From: Obelidium mucronatum
Taxonomy: Eukaryota; Chytridiomycota; Chytridiomycetes; Chytridiales; Chytriomycetaceae
Reading direction: 5' to 3'
Length of the DNA stretch: 64,000 nt
Assembly (NCBI GenBank): GCA_025765595.1
Contig: JAIVFH010000010.1
Location: forward strand, 124,001-188,000
Shown: in pieces, positions 22,601 to 32,698 of the stretch
Layout of the letters: the number at the start of each line of letters is the position of its first letter
Position numbering within the stretch: position 1 is the stretch's first letter
Notes under the pieces: model-generated
What the model was told of the DNA's origin: nothing
Database searches by the model: none
Seen by the model: the letters and a program-made list of their open reading frames with translations, nothing else
Program-made: the position numbers and the translations under genes

Positions 22601-22965
22601 TGGGTTTTGACTGCGCGATTCTTGTCCGTATTGGATGGAATCAATATACCTGTCCGTTTTGGATGGTTCGATGGGTTTTGACTGCGCGATTCTTGTCCGT
22701 ATTGGATGGAATCAATATACTTGTCCGTTTTGGATGGTTCGATGGGTTTTGACTGCGCGATTCTTGTCCGTATTGGATGGAATCAATATACTTGTCCGTT
22801 TTGGATGGTTTGATGGGTTTTGACTGCGCGATTTTTGTCCGTATTGGATGGAATCAATATACCTGTCCGTTTTGGATGGTTCAATGGGTTTTGACTGAGC
22901 GATTCTTGTCCGTATTGGATGGAATCAATATACCTGTCCGTTTTGGATGGTTCAATGGGTTTATT
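22601..22965 (+). repeat. 71-bp minisatellite, five copies plus a partial
   Basis: The unit opens TGGGTTTTGACTGCGCGATT and recurs at 22601, 22672, 22743, 22814, 22885 and (partial) 22956, exactly 71 bp apart. Copies differ at a few sites (cttg/cctg, tcga/tcaa/ttga). Because 71 is not a multiple of three, short reading frames through it are incidental. Confidence 0.9.
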
Positions 22966-23266
22966 TTTTGGGTTTTGGAATATTTTTATTTTTCAATACA
23001 AAGGATATCATAAGGGCATAATGGATCTGTTTTCATCAGCCACTTCCACTTGCAGCGGCGCCTCTACTTCCACCACTTCCACTTGTTGCACCAAGACGTC
23101 CTCGAAATCCACCACGGACATACGGAACATGCACAACTCCTCCAGTCGCTCTAGAAGTTATGATGATTCCAGAATTTCATCGAATTGATGACTGCAAAAA
23201 GACAGGTTTGATGGGCAATATATACTATTTTCAACCAGATCTGTGATGATCCAATAAAAACACCAG

Positions 23267-23489
23267 GATGATGCATTTGATGAATACTTAAATGTTTTGG
23301 ATAAGAAGGATACCCTCATCAACTACAGAATAGATGGAAAAAGGGAATGCGGGGACTATATGGTTTCTTCCCTTCTCAAAGAATAAGGTTAATCCGTATT
23401 GGATTGATTCACTCAATCCAACACCGATCCGACATTGGGTAAAAATCTATGCCCAATACACTGGCAAAAGACTGCACCGACACAAGTGA
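23267..23489 (+). other. Coding-like remnant inside the insertion
   Basis: Two adjoining open stretches in neighbouring frames look protein-like. The first is DDAFDEYLNVLDKKDTLINY onward, stopping at 23386. The second is VNPYWIDSLNPTPIRHWVKI onward, stopping at 23489. They may be the end of an element-borne gene broken by an indel. No family is recognised. Confidence 0.3.
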
Positions 23490-23585
23490 ACAATTTACGA
23501 AGAATACAGCTCAAGAATAACATATAAGTTAGGCAATGAAAAGGCATTAGTTGGGCACTGGAATTGCTGGGTAGATTTCTGCGAT

Positions 23586-24631
23586 GATAGGATCTGGGAT
23601 CAAGATCGTTGACGACGTCGCCCCACCACCCCCACCACCACCTCCTCCCCTTTCTGTCCCCGTGGATGCTTCTACCAACGGCGCGAGCAATTCAGCGCTA
23701 GACCAGTCCGGCGCGGTTGAATCCCCTGGTCCAGTTATCTTGGCAGGCAATGTCCTTGTTCCAGTCCCCACCACCACTCGTGCCAAGACTCCTTCCAAAT
23801 CTCTGTCCGCCAACAGTCCATCGGGAAATAATAATGGTCCTGTACTTCCCAACGGTTCTGTTGATCCATCTGTTGCAGAATCAAGCGGGTCCAGCCCGAT
23901 TACAGCAATTGGAGGCGGAATCGGTGCATTAATTGTCGTGTTCTATGCCGTAGCTTTTTTCATCCAACAACGCCGCCGCAGCCGCCGCAGCCGCCGTAGC
24001 CAACAGATGCAAAATCAGCGCCATCAAGGAACATCTCCGGTTGATCTCCCCTTTGGAAGACCCGTGAAATTTGACGATACAAACCGTGTATTGACCCAAG
24101 AACGCGTCGCCAAGCACCCGAAACCTGTTGAATTGCCGCAATTGGGTCGGACAAAGGATGGAAAGTATGATCCGTCGGTAGTTCCACCGAAATTCAAGTC
24201 GTTGGAGACAATGGAGAGTGCGGGGGCAGGCGGTGGTGGGGTGAATCAAAGTCGGGAGAGTAGTGGTGGGTCGACGCGACGGTCGAATTCTTTGGGGCGA
24301 CGACAGGATTCAAGTTCTTTGAGTAGACAGTGGCAACTGGCATCCGGAGGTACCTTCCTTGATGGAAAGAGGTAGAAGAAGATCATTAGGAAGTGGAAAC
24401 GCTTCTGAGCGGCGGAACCGTGAGCGTTCGAGATCGTTGAAGGAGGAAGCAGACCGTGAGAGCAAGAAACAAACATCATCACGTTATCCGCAATCAGGAT
24501 CCAATGATTTGTATACGGCGGTTGTTATTCATCCGGGATACTATGATGAGAAAGGAAACTATCACTATTTTACTGCAGAGGAGCTTGAGAATTTGAAGCA
24601 GCAGAAATATCAAGAAAATTGCAATTTTTGA
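23586..24631 (+). pseudogene. Array member 7, 3' half, beyond the insertion
   Basis: It resumes with IKIVDDVAPPPPP, a Pro-rich stalk, and a TM helix (AIGGGIGALIVVFYAVAFFIQ) followed by a long Arg run (QRRRSRRSRRSQQ). The shared cytoplasmic blocks VDLPFGRPVKFDD, GKYDPSVVPPKFKSLE and MERGRRRS are present. A one-base slip near 24350-24365 precedes the last block. The end VVIHPGYYDEKGNYHYFTAEEL is fully conserved, stopping at 24631. Together with 18617-19021 this makes one member closest to member 8. Preservation of the tail suggests the split is recent. Confidence 0.75.
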
Positions 24632-24796
24632 TAGTTAAGACAATTCAGTCCAATGAAGCCCCACACAGCGGATTTTGAATAACTACACAAAGGATTTGAC
24701 ACCATGGTCACACCAAGGCCTGCTCGATAATCATTAATTCCCAGTTTTGGAGTGTGCTTGAATGTTGGTCATTGAATCTTGGTGGTCTTTCTTTTT

Positions 24797-25399
24797 AAAG
24801 CTGTTGTCTTGAAACTTGCGACAAATAGTAAATTTCGATAGCAAAATCTGCCCAAAATCCACCCAAAATCCACCCAAAATTTGGGTCGAATCGCAGTTGG
24901 CCAATTCACTCCAACCAGCAACTGCGGCCATCAGCCACGCTTACCAGTGAGTGCACCTTCGTTTTTCTATACATCAGAACAGGCTTGACATGTTTGCAAT
25001 ATTTTGATGAATGTTGTTGAGCATGATATAGTTGTGTAGTGTTGTTAATAATAAAAGAAGAACTTTGTCATAACCTCAGGAATGTTTTTGTTTTTTTACA
25101 TTGGTGAGAGGTTGTTGACGGCTTCAGGAGCTCATTGATGAATAAATATGAATAAATATATTGTTTATTTTCTTTTCGTTACACCAAGAATTGAAAATGA
25201 AACTGTTGCAAACACTTCTAGCCTGTTCTGATGTATCGAAAAACGAAGGTGCACTCACTGGTAAGCGTGGCTGATGGCCGCAGTTGCTGGTTGGAGTGAA
25301 TTGGCCAACTGCGATTCGACCCAAATTTTGGGTGGATTTTGGGTGGATTTTGCTGTCGAAATTTCCTGTTTGTCGCAACTTTCAAGACAACAGCTTTAA
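24797..25399. mobile_element. Foldback/MITE-like element with about 185-bp inverted arms
   Basis: The left arm (about 24797-24983) and right arm (about 25221-25399) are near-perfect inverted copies, differing by a handful of substitutions and one CACCCAAAATC repeat unit. The centre of about 235 bp is unique and AT-rich. TTAA is present at both outer edges, next to AGCTG...CAGCT. It encodes no protein. It fills the spacer between array members 7 and 8; transcripts through it would form a long duplex. A non-autonomous DNA transposon is the simplest reading. Confidence 0.8.
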
Positions 25400-25471
25400 T
25401 CAGAACTTCAGTGTCTCAAATGTCAAGTGATTGCCACAAGCCCACCTCCTTCAATTCACTTTTTGACAAAA

Positions 25472-26883
25472 ATGGCAAGCACATACCTCCAGATATCCCA
25501 AGGTACGTCTAACAAACAGCAGAGCCCTGTCTTCCTTCTTACAGACTGCAAACAGCGTCACCTGGTGGACCCGTCTCTGCGAACCTCTTCCTCACCAGCT
25601 ACTATCTCGAGGGCTTCCCCACACAAAACACTGTTTCAGCCGTTTTCGCAAGCACTCAAGGAATCATATGCCGCGCCTCTGCTTCCACGCAAGCAACCTC
25701 CGCCTGTCCTGATGGAATGAGTGCCAGAAACTGCGCGGTTCTTTCTTGCCAGGGTCCCAGTCCTTTGTCGACTACAACTGAGAACGTCCAAGCGTCGCTT
25801 ACAATCTGTCCACAGAATAATCCGGGGTGCTCAGAGACGATGAATGCCATTTCTTCGGGTCCAGTGACTTTGACAAGCGGCGGATCTACCCCAGAAAGCA
25901 ACAACAACAATAACCCTCCAAGTGACACCCAGCCTCCTTCACAAGCTCCTGACGGAGGAAATCCCCAACAGCCTCCTTCTGGTGGAAGCGGTGGAAATAC
26001 TGCTCCTATAGGTGTTTCTTCAGACAGTCCGATTGTTATCTTGCCATCGTCATCAAGACAAGCGGCAACCACACGATCAGCAGTTGTTGGCAGTAACAAC
26101 AATAACAGCCCGACATTCCCAGGAGGACAGCAATCTCCACCGGAACCAACTCCATCTAAAGGAACCAACCCCTTTGTTGTGATTGGTGGAGGTATTGGTG
26201 CCTTGATTGTTGGAATCTGTGCAATCGCATTCTTTGTCCACCAGCGCCGTCGCCGCAGCAGCAGCAACAAAAGTGCTCTGAGCGAAATGAATGAAGAAGG
26301 GCAACAGCGTTTTTCCAATCCCAAGGAACCGAGAACTTCGCCAGATATTCCTTTTGGAAGACCAGTGAAACGAGATGTGATTGAAGAACGCGTTGAAAGA
26401 CAAGCGGCGGCGGCAGCGGGAATTGAAATGCTTCCGACATTGAGTCCTACGAAAGATGGGAAGTATGATCCGACTGTGGCGCCGCCAAAGTTCAAGTCGT
26501 TGGACCGGGCTGGGATTCAAGCGGGTGGTGGGCGAAGATCGAATTCCTTGGGAAGATCCGGTGCTAATAATGGGTCTTTGGGAAGAACACAGCAAAGGCA
26601 GCAGGCGCAAGCAGTTGTTGGAAGTTCAACTGCTGCATCTATGGAAAGAGGGAGAAGACGGTCTGCTGGAGGGAATACTCTTGAGAGGCCAGTACGCGAA
26701 CGTTCCAAAGAAGGAAATCTTGTGGCTTTGGGTGAAAAAGTTATGGAGCAGAAACAAATTGCGGTTGCAGCGCCTGCTGGAATTGTCATCCATCCAGGAT
26801 ACTACGATGAAGGGGGAAACTACCACTACTTCACTGCTGAACAAATGCAACAATTACAGCAGCAGCAACAGTATCACCAATGA
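25472..26883 (+). CDS. Tandem-array membrane protein, member 8 (intact, one intron)
   Basis: Exons 25472-25502 and 25556-26883 join to restore the family opening YLQISQ-ASPGGPVSANLFL. The six cysteines (IICRAS...ACPDGM...NCAVLSC...TICPQNNPGC) keep the array spacing. The stalk is Asn/Pro/Ser-rich. The TM helix (VVIGGGIGALIVGICAIAFFV) is followed by HQRRRRSSSNK. The tail shows IPFGRPVKRD, GKYDPTVAPPKFKSLDR and MERGRRRS, then ends IVIHPGYYDEGGNYHYFTAEQM and a Gln-rich stop. It is intact and closest to member 7. There is again no signal peptide. Confidence 0.85.
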
Positions 26884-27358
26884 CGCGTGAAATTGGCCGC
26901 TTAACTGTTTACGGTTAAACTTTTTTCTTCTGATTCTCTGATGTATAGACATATAAACATTACGTAAACCCTGTTTGGATAACATGTTTCTTCAACAATT
27001 TTGAGCCATAATCCAAACATAAGAATACTCTCAGAGCGGAGTTGGTAAGTCTGACAGTTGACATGCGTCTAAATGTTCTCATTTATCACTCATAAGACAC
27101 TTGGAGCAAGTCAGCCTGAAAGCACATTTTGCTCATTGACAAGACAACTAACTTTGGAGTGTCTGGGTTGCAGCGTGCTCGTTGTAATGCATCCATTATA
27201 AATCCGCAATAAGTCTAAACTGAGCTGCAAATGGAGAGGGAGGGCACGTCAAGCCCAAATGAGCCAAGCGATCACGTGCCAATGGCTAGTAATGAGAGAA
27301 TTTTTCTTTGTTGCATTTCAGCTCTCTTCATTCTTTCTTCTATTGGCAGTTTAGTACC
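26884..27358. other. Intergenic spacer between array members 8 and 9
   Basis: 475 bp without a gene or repeat I can support; it holds the member 8 3' end and the member 9 promoter. A short run upstream of the member 9 ATG is in frame but has no upstream ATG. Confidence 0.4.
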
Positions 27359-28588
27359 ATGTCAGCCGTAGCAGTAACGCAGAATGCTGGTGGATCAGTT
27401 ACATCTACACTGTATCTGAGCAACTACTACATGCAGGGCTTCAGTGCAGCTGATAACACTGTATCAGTCACTTTCACATACTCCCAGGGAGTTATCTGCA
27501 GCACGACAGCAACAACAGTGGCCAATGTAGCCTGTCCTGCTGGTCTTTCTGGAGCCTCATGCCTGGCAGCAACGTGTGTGGGACCAGCGCCTAGCGCATC
27601 TGTGATCAGCAAAGTGTATGCTGGATTCACCGTGTGCCCAGCAGCCAGCTTGGGCTGTGGTAGAAACGGAGCGACTGCTTCTGTTGACGGCGTCTCTCTG
27701 TCAGCCGCCACTTTCGTTGTCGATGCTGGAAGAGGCGAATCTTCCCCACCACCACCTCCTCCCCAAGTGGCAGTCCCTGACCAGCCTCAACCACCAGCAG
27801 CAACCGCGCCCGTATCTAACCCCGCTAACCCCGCCACCCCGGACACTCCAAACACGCCAAACACGCCAAACACAAACACGCCAGCATCTGCCAGCAATGC
27901 CTCCTCGGGTTCGACCGCGCCGTCGGCCGCCAAGCCCATCCCTCAGGCAGGCGGCGCGACTGCAAATCCCGCATCTGCGGTCCCGGTGGCCGCACTTGCG
28001 CCGGCCGATGCAGGACGCACAAGCCCTGCTGCTTTTGTTGGCGGCGGCGTTGCGGCTGTCGTCGCCGTTCTGTGCGCCGTGGCGTTCGTGGTGCAGCACC
28101 GCCGGTCGCAGACCCGCGCCGAAGTTGCGCGAAAGCGGCTCAGTCCAGAGTATCCGTTTGGAAAGCCAGTCAACTTCGAGGACCCGGAGAGCATTCCCAA
28201 CCCGCCAGAATCGCCACTGCCAATGCCAATGCCAACCTTGACTCCAGTTATCCACAAGGACGCCGTTTTGGCGGCCCGTGCCTATGACCACAGCGCGACT
28301 CCAGCGAAATTCAAGTCAATTGAACGTGCTCCAAGGACCTCTGGAACCCTTGAACGCGCTGCTCCGAGGGCTGTCAGTGTGGATCGCTCAAATACTCTGG
28401 AACGCATCCCGAGACATCACGCTCATCAACAGCCTGCCATGCAACCTAGATTTCCTGTTGGCGGAATCGCTGCCACTCCTGCTGCTACTGCAGAAACGGT
28501 GGTTTACCCTGGATACTATGACCAGCAAGGAGTATACCACTTCTTTACTCCTGAAGAATTGCAAGCCCAACAAGCCGGGAGACACTAA
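27359..28588 (+). CDS. Tandem-array membrane protein, member 9 (intact)
   Basis: This is an intact single exon of 409 residues starting MSAVAVTQNAGGSVTSTLYL. Cysteines at 47, 59, 68, 73, 93 and 100 match member 5 exactly. The stalk is Pro/Ala/Asn-rich with NTPNTPNT repeats. The TM helix (about 222-244, FVGGGVAAVVAVLCAVAFVVQ) is followed by HRRSQTR. The tail has YPFGKPVNFEDPESIPNPPE, ATPAKFKSIERA and SNTLERIPR, then VVYPGYYDQQGVYHFFTPEEL. The ATG at 27359 is chosen because it aligns with the other members and the upstream in-frame extension begins with TTG only. It closes the array. Confidence 0.85.
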   Translation: MSAVAVTQNAGGSVTSTLYLSNYYMQGFSAADNTVSVTFTYSQGVICSTTATTVANVACPAGLSGASCLAATCVGPAPSASVISKVYAGFTVCPAASLGCGRNGATASVDGVSLSAATFVVDAGRGESSPPPPPPQVAVPDQPQPPAATAPVSNPANPATPDTPNTPNTPNTNTPASASNASSGSTAPSAAKPIPQAGGATANPASAVPVAALAPADAGRTSPAAFVGGGVAAVVAVLCAVAFVVQHRRSQTRAEVARKRLSPEYPFGKPVNFEDPESIPNPPESPLPMPMPTLTPVIHKDAVLAARAYDHSATPAKFKSIERAPRTSGTLERAAPRAVSVDRSNTLERIPRHHAHQQPAMQPRFPVGGIAATPAATAETVVYPGYYDQQGVYHFFTPEELQAQQAGRH

Positions 28589-28853
28589 GTATTCTCCATT
28601 TTTATTTTTTCTGTCGCCACGCTGCACTGTTCCTCGATTCCCTTTTCTCTTTGTTGCCGGTACCGCGCCGTCTATATCTCCTTTTGTTTTATTCCTCTCT
28701 GCTTTGTTTTTTGAACGCTATGCGGTCTGTGACCTTAAACTTGATTCGAAAAATGCGAACCTGCACTGTGTGTATAGAATATGAATGTTAAATAAAAGAA
28801 AACATCAGTTGAGACGTTTCCTTTGACTTAAATACTTTGATGAAAAAAAAGTA

Positions 28854-29692
28854 ATGGACAGGTTGCCTCGTGAACTCACATTCCAAATCCTTAGCTGGAT
28901 AGACCCCATCGCCATATTTAAGCTGTGCGCCGTCAACAAAGAATTCAACGCTTGCATTCGCTACACAGCACTTTGCGGTTCTCAATTTGAGTCACCACAG
29001 CCTCGGCCTTTTTCAAACTCATTCGACAACTCCCACACGTCCTTGAACTTGCGCTTTTCTATTGGCCGAAAAACTACAGAAGTGTTTGGATTTCGCTTAT
29101 TGCAAAGGGGTTGGAGGCTATTGATTGGGGGGACGAAGGCGATAGCCTGGTTCTTGAAGCTCCAATTCCGCCCGAGTTGTGCCTGTTAACGAACCTGAAA
29201 CGATTAAATCTTTATGATTCGGGTCTGACGGGGGAGATTCCACACGAGATTGGCGAGTTGGTCAACTTGGAATACCTTTGTTTGACTTTGAATCAGCTTC
29301 AAGGATTCATCCCTTCCGAGTTGTATACAATCAAAAGTTTGAAAGCATTTGTTATTAGGAGAGAATCGATTGACTGGAGGTATTGATGCGAGGATTGGCG
29401 AGTTGGTAAATTTGACGGAGCTTTCGCTCAGTGATAACCAGCTTGATGGGAAAATCCCGGACGAGATTGGAAGAATAGTTAAATTAACTTCCCTGCATTT
29501 GGGCGGAAACAATCTGAGTGGAGTGATACCCGACAGTATTTGCCAGTTGACTGAAGCTAAGGATGCTTGTTTTTATGTCACAACAATCTCACGGGATACG
29601 TTCCACGAGACTTTTCTCGTCTGGTTAAGTTGGAAAGTATAAATCTGACTGGGACGGATCTGGTTGTCGACGTAGGAGGCATTGTCAATTGA
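28854..29692 (+). pseudogene. F-box/leucine-rich-repeat protein, frame-broken
   Basis: It opens with an F-box-like segment (MDRLPRELTFQILSWIDPIA). Plant-type LRRs follow: LKRLNLYDSGLTGEIPHEIG, LEYLCLTLNQLQGFIPSELY, LTELSLSDNQLDGKIPDEIG, LTSLHLGGNNLSGVIPDSI and NNLTGYVPRDF. These LRRs are common in zoosporic fungi. F-box proteins recruit substrates to SCF ubiquitin ligases; the LRRs would bind the substrate. The repeats fall in three frames, with slips near 29055, 29350 and 29570. It is either a decayed copy or one affected by the same indels seen elsewhere. Confidence 0.65.
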
Positions 29693-29799
29693 TTCAAAGC
29701 CGAATTTATTCAGCTTTTGGTTCTGATTAAACTATATAATAATAATAGCAAACAAAAATGTCCTTCGATACAAAACCACTAGGATATAAAACCTGTCAG

Positions 29800-31134
29800 T
29801 CACTCAGCAGAGGGGGCAGCACCTTCCACTGGCTTGTCACCAACAGAATTGGTGGCATTCACAACACGTCCTTCAACAAAACCATCCTCCTCCTCTTCTC
29901 CTTTCGCAAAATCCTCTTCTCTACCTTTGCTTTGAGTTTTTCTAGGCTTTCCACTAGCCAGTCGTCGTTTCTTTTGTGGCACAGCAGTCACACCGGTTCC
30001 ACCAACACCACCCACTGCGTTATTTCGAAAAGTACAATTCTCTTCATGCGCATTGCGACCATCTACTCTTGAAAACTTGTATGTACATCCATATCCTTTA
30101 AAAAAACACCCAAATGGGCCTACCGCGTCATCCTCATCAGCACCAGCACCCCCGTTATCCAAATCCCCTCGACGCCGACCCCCATGCTTCCTCAAATGGC
30201 TATTCAACTCCTGCATAGTCTTGAATCCCGCATCGCAATCCCCACAACGATGCGGCCTCTCCCCGGTATGCCCCATCACATGCAGTTTCAAGGTTTTCAG
30301 GATTGGGAATTCTGCATCGCAATAAGTGCATTTATGGGGCTTCTCACCCGTATGGAGTCTGATATGGTTTTTGAGGTCTTCTTTCCGAGCGAATGAGGAA
30401 GGACATTGAGGGCATTCATGTGGGCGTTGACCAGTGTGAATAAAATTATGGCGTGTGAGATGGACGGCCTGTCTATTTTTTTATTACAACGGAAAGCGTA
30501 TAGAAGGGGGTGGTTGAGTTTTGTTAAAACTGTACTTTTAAACCCAAGATTGATAAACAAACAACTTACGCAAATGAAGCAGTGCAAATATTACAGACGT
30601 ATGGTCTTTCCCCTGTGTGGACACGTAAATGCTTTTTGAGATGGTCAGCGCGTGAGAATGCGAAACTGCAAACAGTGCATTTGAATGGTGTTTCTCCACT
30701 GTGGCGCTTCAAATGACGATTCAGGCCCTGGAATCGACAGAATATTTTTCATTAGTTATGGGTTATTGACGTGCCTCTCGATGTGAGGAAAAGCGCATGC
30801 TTTTTTTTTCAAGAGAGAAGGGGTTGCTGGTGCTTGGGTGTTTTTTTAAGGAGCTCACCGCCTTCTGTTTGAAAGTCTGCCCACAGGTAAGACATTGATA
30901 CTGCTCAGCATCTGTTTGAAGTAACCGGGCGGAATGGTCTTGCTGTTTCGTCACAGGGGCTGCGGGTTGAGGATATGCGGGGAGTGGCTCCACGGCTGCG
31001 AATTCAGTGCCCAGCGCCATCCCATACATTGCAGCGAAGCTAAGTTGAATTCCAGTGTCGTTTGTGCCAGCCATAGCCAGGGGCCCGTCCTGTATTGGTG
31101 GCAAGAGTGTGTTTGTGGTGGGAGGGGTCGCCAT
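29800..31134 (-). CDS. C2H2 zinc-finger protein (transcription factor or RNA-binding factor)
   Basis: Exons 31134-30859, 30727-30570 and 30472-29800 join in phase for 368 residues. The N-terminal 80 residues lack motifs. Classical fingers follow: [21 protein letters not shown], split by intron 1; [30 protein letters not shown]...HLTRHNFIH, split by intron 2; [64 protein letters not shown] last atypical C-C-H-C finger ([25 protein letters not shown]) occurs before a basic/acidic tail. The TGEKP-type linkers are canonical for DNA binding. The target is unknown. Confidence 0.88.
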
Positions 31135-31172
31135 TTTCGAGTGAAAATTTTCTATGTTTATTTTTTTTTCTT

Positions 31173-32533
31173 CTATCGATATGCTGGAAGCTCATTCGAG
31201 GGGTGTGTGCGCAATTCCATGATTGCATCATGCAATATAACGCGATCTCCAACTGTTGGGCACTGGACGACATCTAAAACAGTGGCCACTTCCAGAACGA
31301 TTAATGCACGTCCATTGATTTTCTGTGCTTTCGCTCTATTTCCTCCTTCTATTCCACCTCCACTGTGCACAATCCATGCCGTCGCCTGATCAATGGTCCA
31401 CTCATTCACGTTTCGGGGAAGGTTTAGGATGGATGCTGTGTAAGCGCTTCGCGAAGTTGAGACAACAGCTTCGGCGATTGCTCCTTCCATTGCGATAAAT
31501 AGGTTCCCGGAGGGCTCCTTGACTTTTGAGGATGGATGTATCACATTTTCGGTGATGCATAAACGGATTGGTAGTGGCTGTGCACACCTCGTTGTTGTTG
31601 AGCCAGTGTCCTTTCTACGAGACCTAATTATGGGGAGAGCAATAGTTTTCGAATTGTAAGATAATAAAACAAATGCAGCAGATGTACAACAAAGACAGAC
31701 AAAGACCTTTGGTAAAACCAATAAATAGCTCCAGTTGCGAATAGAAAACCAGCAACCAAGCCCAAAATTAATCCCACGTTCAAACTAGACGATTCAATTG
31801 AAGAAGCATTCAATGCTGAATCATTGTTGCGGACCGGTCCTGGTTGAGAAACGGATGTTTGGATTGTTGTTGGAAAAGAAGACTCGACTGAAATTGAACG
31901 AGTGGTTATCGTTTGCCCAACGTCAATATTTGTAGTGGTTCTTTCAGGCTGAAGAGTTACAATTTCAGGGCCAGTGGGTATTGGAGGTGGGAGAACAATT
32001 GTCATTGTCGGGACTGAAACTGGTGGAGGCTGAAATACAACCCCTGCCGTCGCAAACTCAGGTCCTCCTGCATACGATGGAGCTTTCAATGCGCAGTCAT
32101 ATTGAATTGATCCGCTGTGAACATAGGTCGCCACCACACAGCCAGGAGTTTGAAAGCAGATCTGGGCACATTCAAGTCGAGACGTTGCCCTCTTGTTTGA
32201 TGGAAGCAGAGCAAACATTCCCGCAAAGTCTCGATCTGGAATCTCAAAGAAGGTGGTGCTTGACGTTGGTACAAGTGTGGATCGATCTGGGAAGCCACCC
32301 AACGGGCTCTTTGGCCAGCAGAGCTTGGTCGCATTGTTGTAGGTGAAGAAGAAGCCACCCCGAGCGAAAGATTCACTGGCGCATTGAGCGTCGCTGGTGC
32401 AGGGAACCCCGACTGTCACCAAATTGATTGCATAGTTCCACCAATCTGCGTAAGGGTATGACTTGTATGTATATCCTGGAGGAAGGTCTCTGTGGGAGAG
32501 AGTTGCGGTCTTCGTTAGGCTCTTCTTTTCCAT
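31173..32533 (-). CDS. Single-pass receptor-like protein: PAN-like ectodomain, TM, cytoplasmic SAM domain (copy A)
   Basis: Exons 32533-31707 and 31623-31173 give 425 residues. The ectodomain has GYTYKSYPYADWWNYAINLV, two Cys-pairs and a PAN/apple-like segment (SRLECAQICFQTPGCVVATY). A Thr/Pro-rich stalk leads to a TM helix (VGLILGLVAGFLFATGAIYWFYQ) interrupted by the intron just after it. The cytoplasmic end carries a SAM-type fold (WTIDQATAWIVHSGG...AQKINGRALIVLE...VGDRVILHDAIMEL). SAM domains mediate assembly with kinases or other SAM proteins, so a sensor role is likely but inferred. There is no obvious signal peptide. It lies in tandem with the 32.7-34.1 kb paralogue. Confidence 0.75.
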
Positions 32534-32698
32534 CTTGGAAGTTGACGTAATTGGACTTTATAAGCCTTCTTTTAATCAAACGACATAATTTGGCCATGCA
32601 TTTTGAAAACCAAATATTACAAATTTGAACAGAATTATGGATACTAGGACTTGTCAGAATTTGTTGCATTGAGGGCGTTACATTGCTTCACTTGATCT

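Larger units (their letters stand above)
19022..23585. mobile_element. 4.6-kb insertion splitting array member 7, bounded by a 23-bp inverted repeat
   Basis: The left edge reads ATCATCGCAGAAATCTACCC and the right edge carries its exact reverse complement (23 bp shared). Beyond that the two ends are only loosely similar. The flanks are the two halves of one array gene (…SSGFVAL | GSGIKIVDDVAPPPP…), so the segment arrived after that gene formed. I see no clear direct target-site duplication and no recognisable transposase or reverse transcriptase. It carries a decayed H3-like gene, a small acidic-protein gene, a long hairpin, a 71-bp minisatellite and scattered coding-like remnants. Much of 19.04-20.65 kb shows no feature I can support. 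Confidence 0.65.

Noticed and set aside
22601..23013. Protein genes across the 71-bp repeat
   Set aside because: The repeated peptides appear in successive frames because 71 is not a multiple of three; no gene start or homology exists.
23030..23180. Minus-strand RGG-like stretch (VRGGFRGRLGA)
   Set aside because: It is only about 45 residues, with no start, splice context or homologous neighbour; simple-repeat composition explains it.
27308..27358. Upstream extension of array member 9 as a signal peptide
   Set aside because: The extension begins with TTG, has no ATG, and other members start at the position equivalent to 27359.
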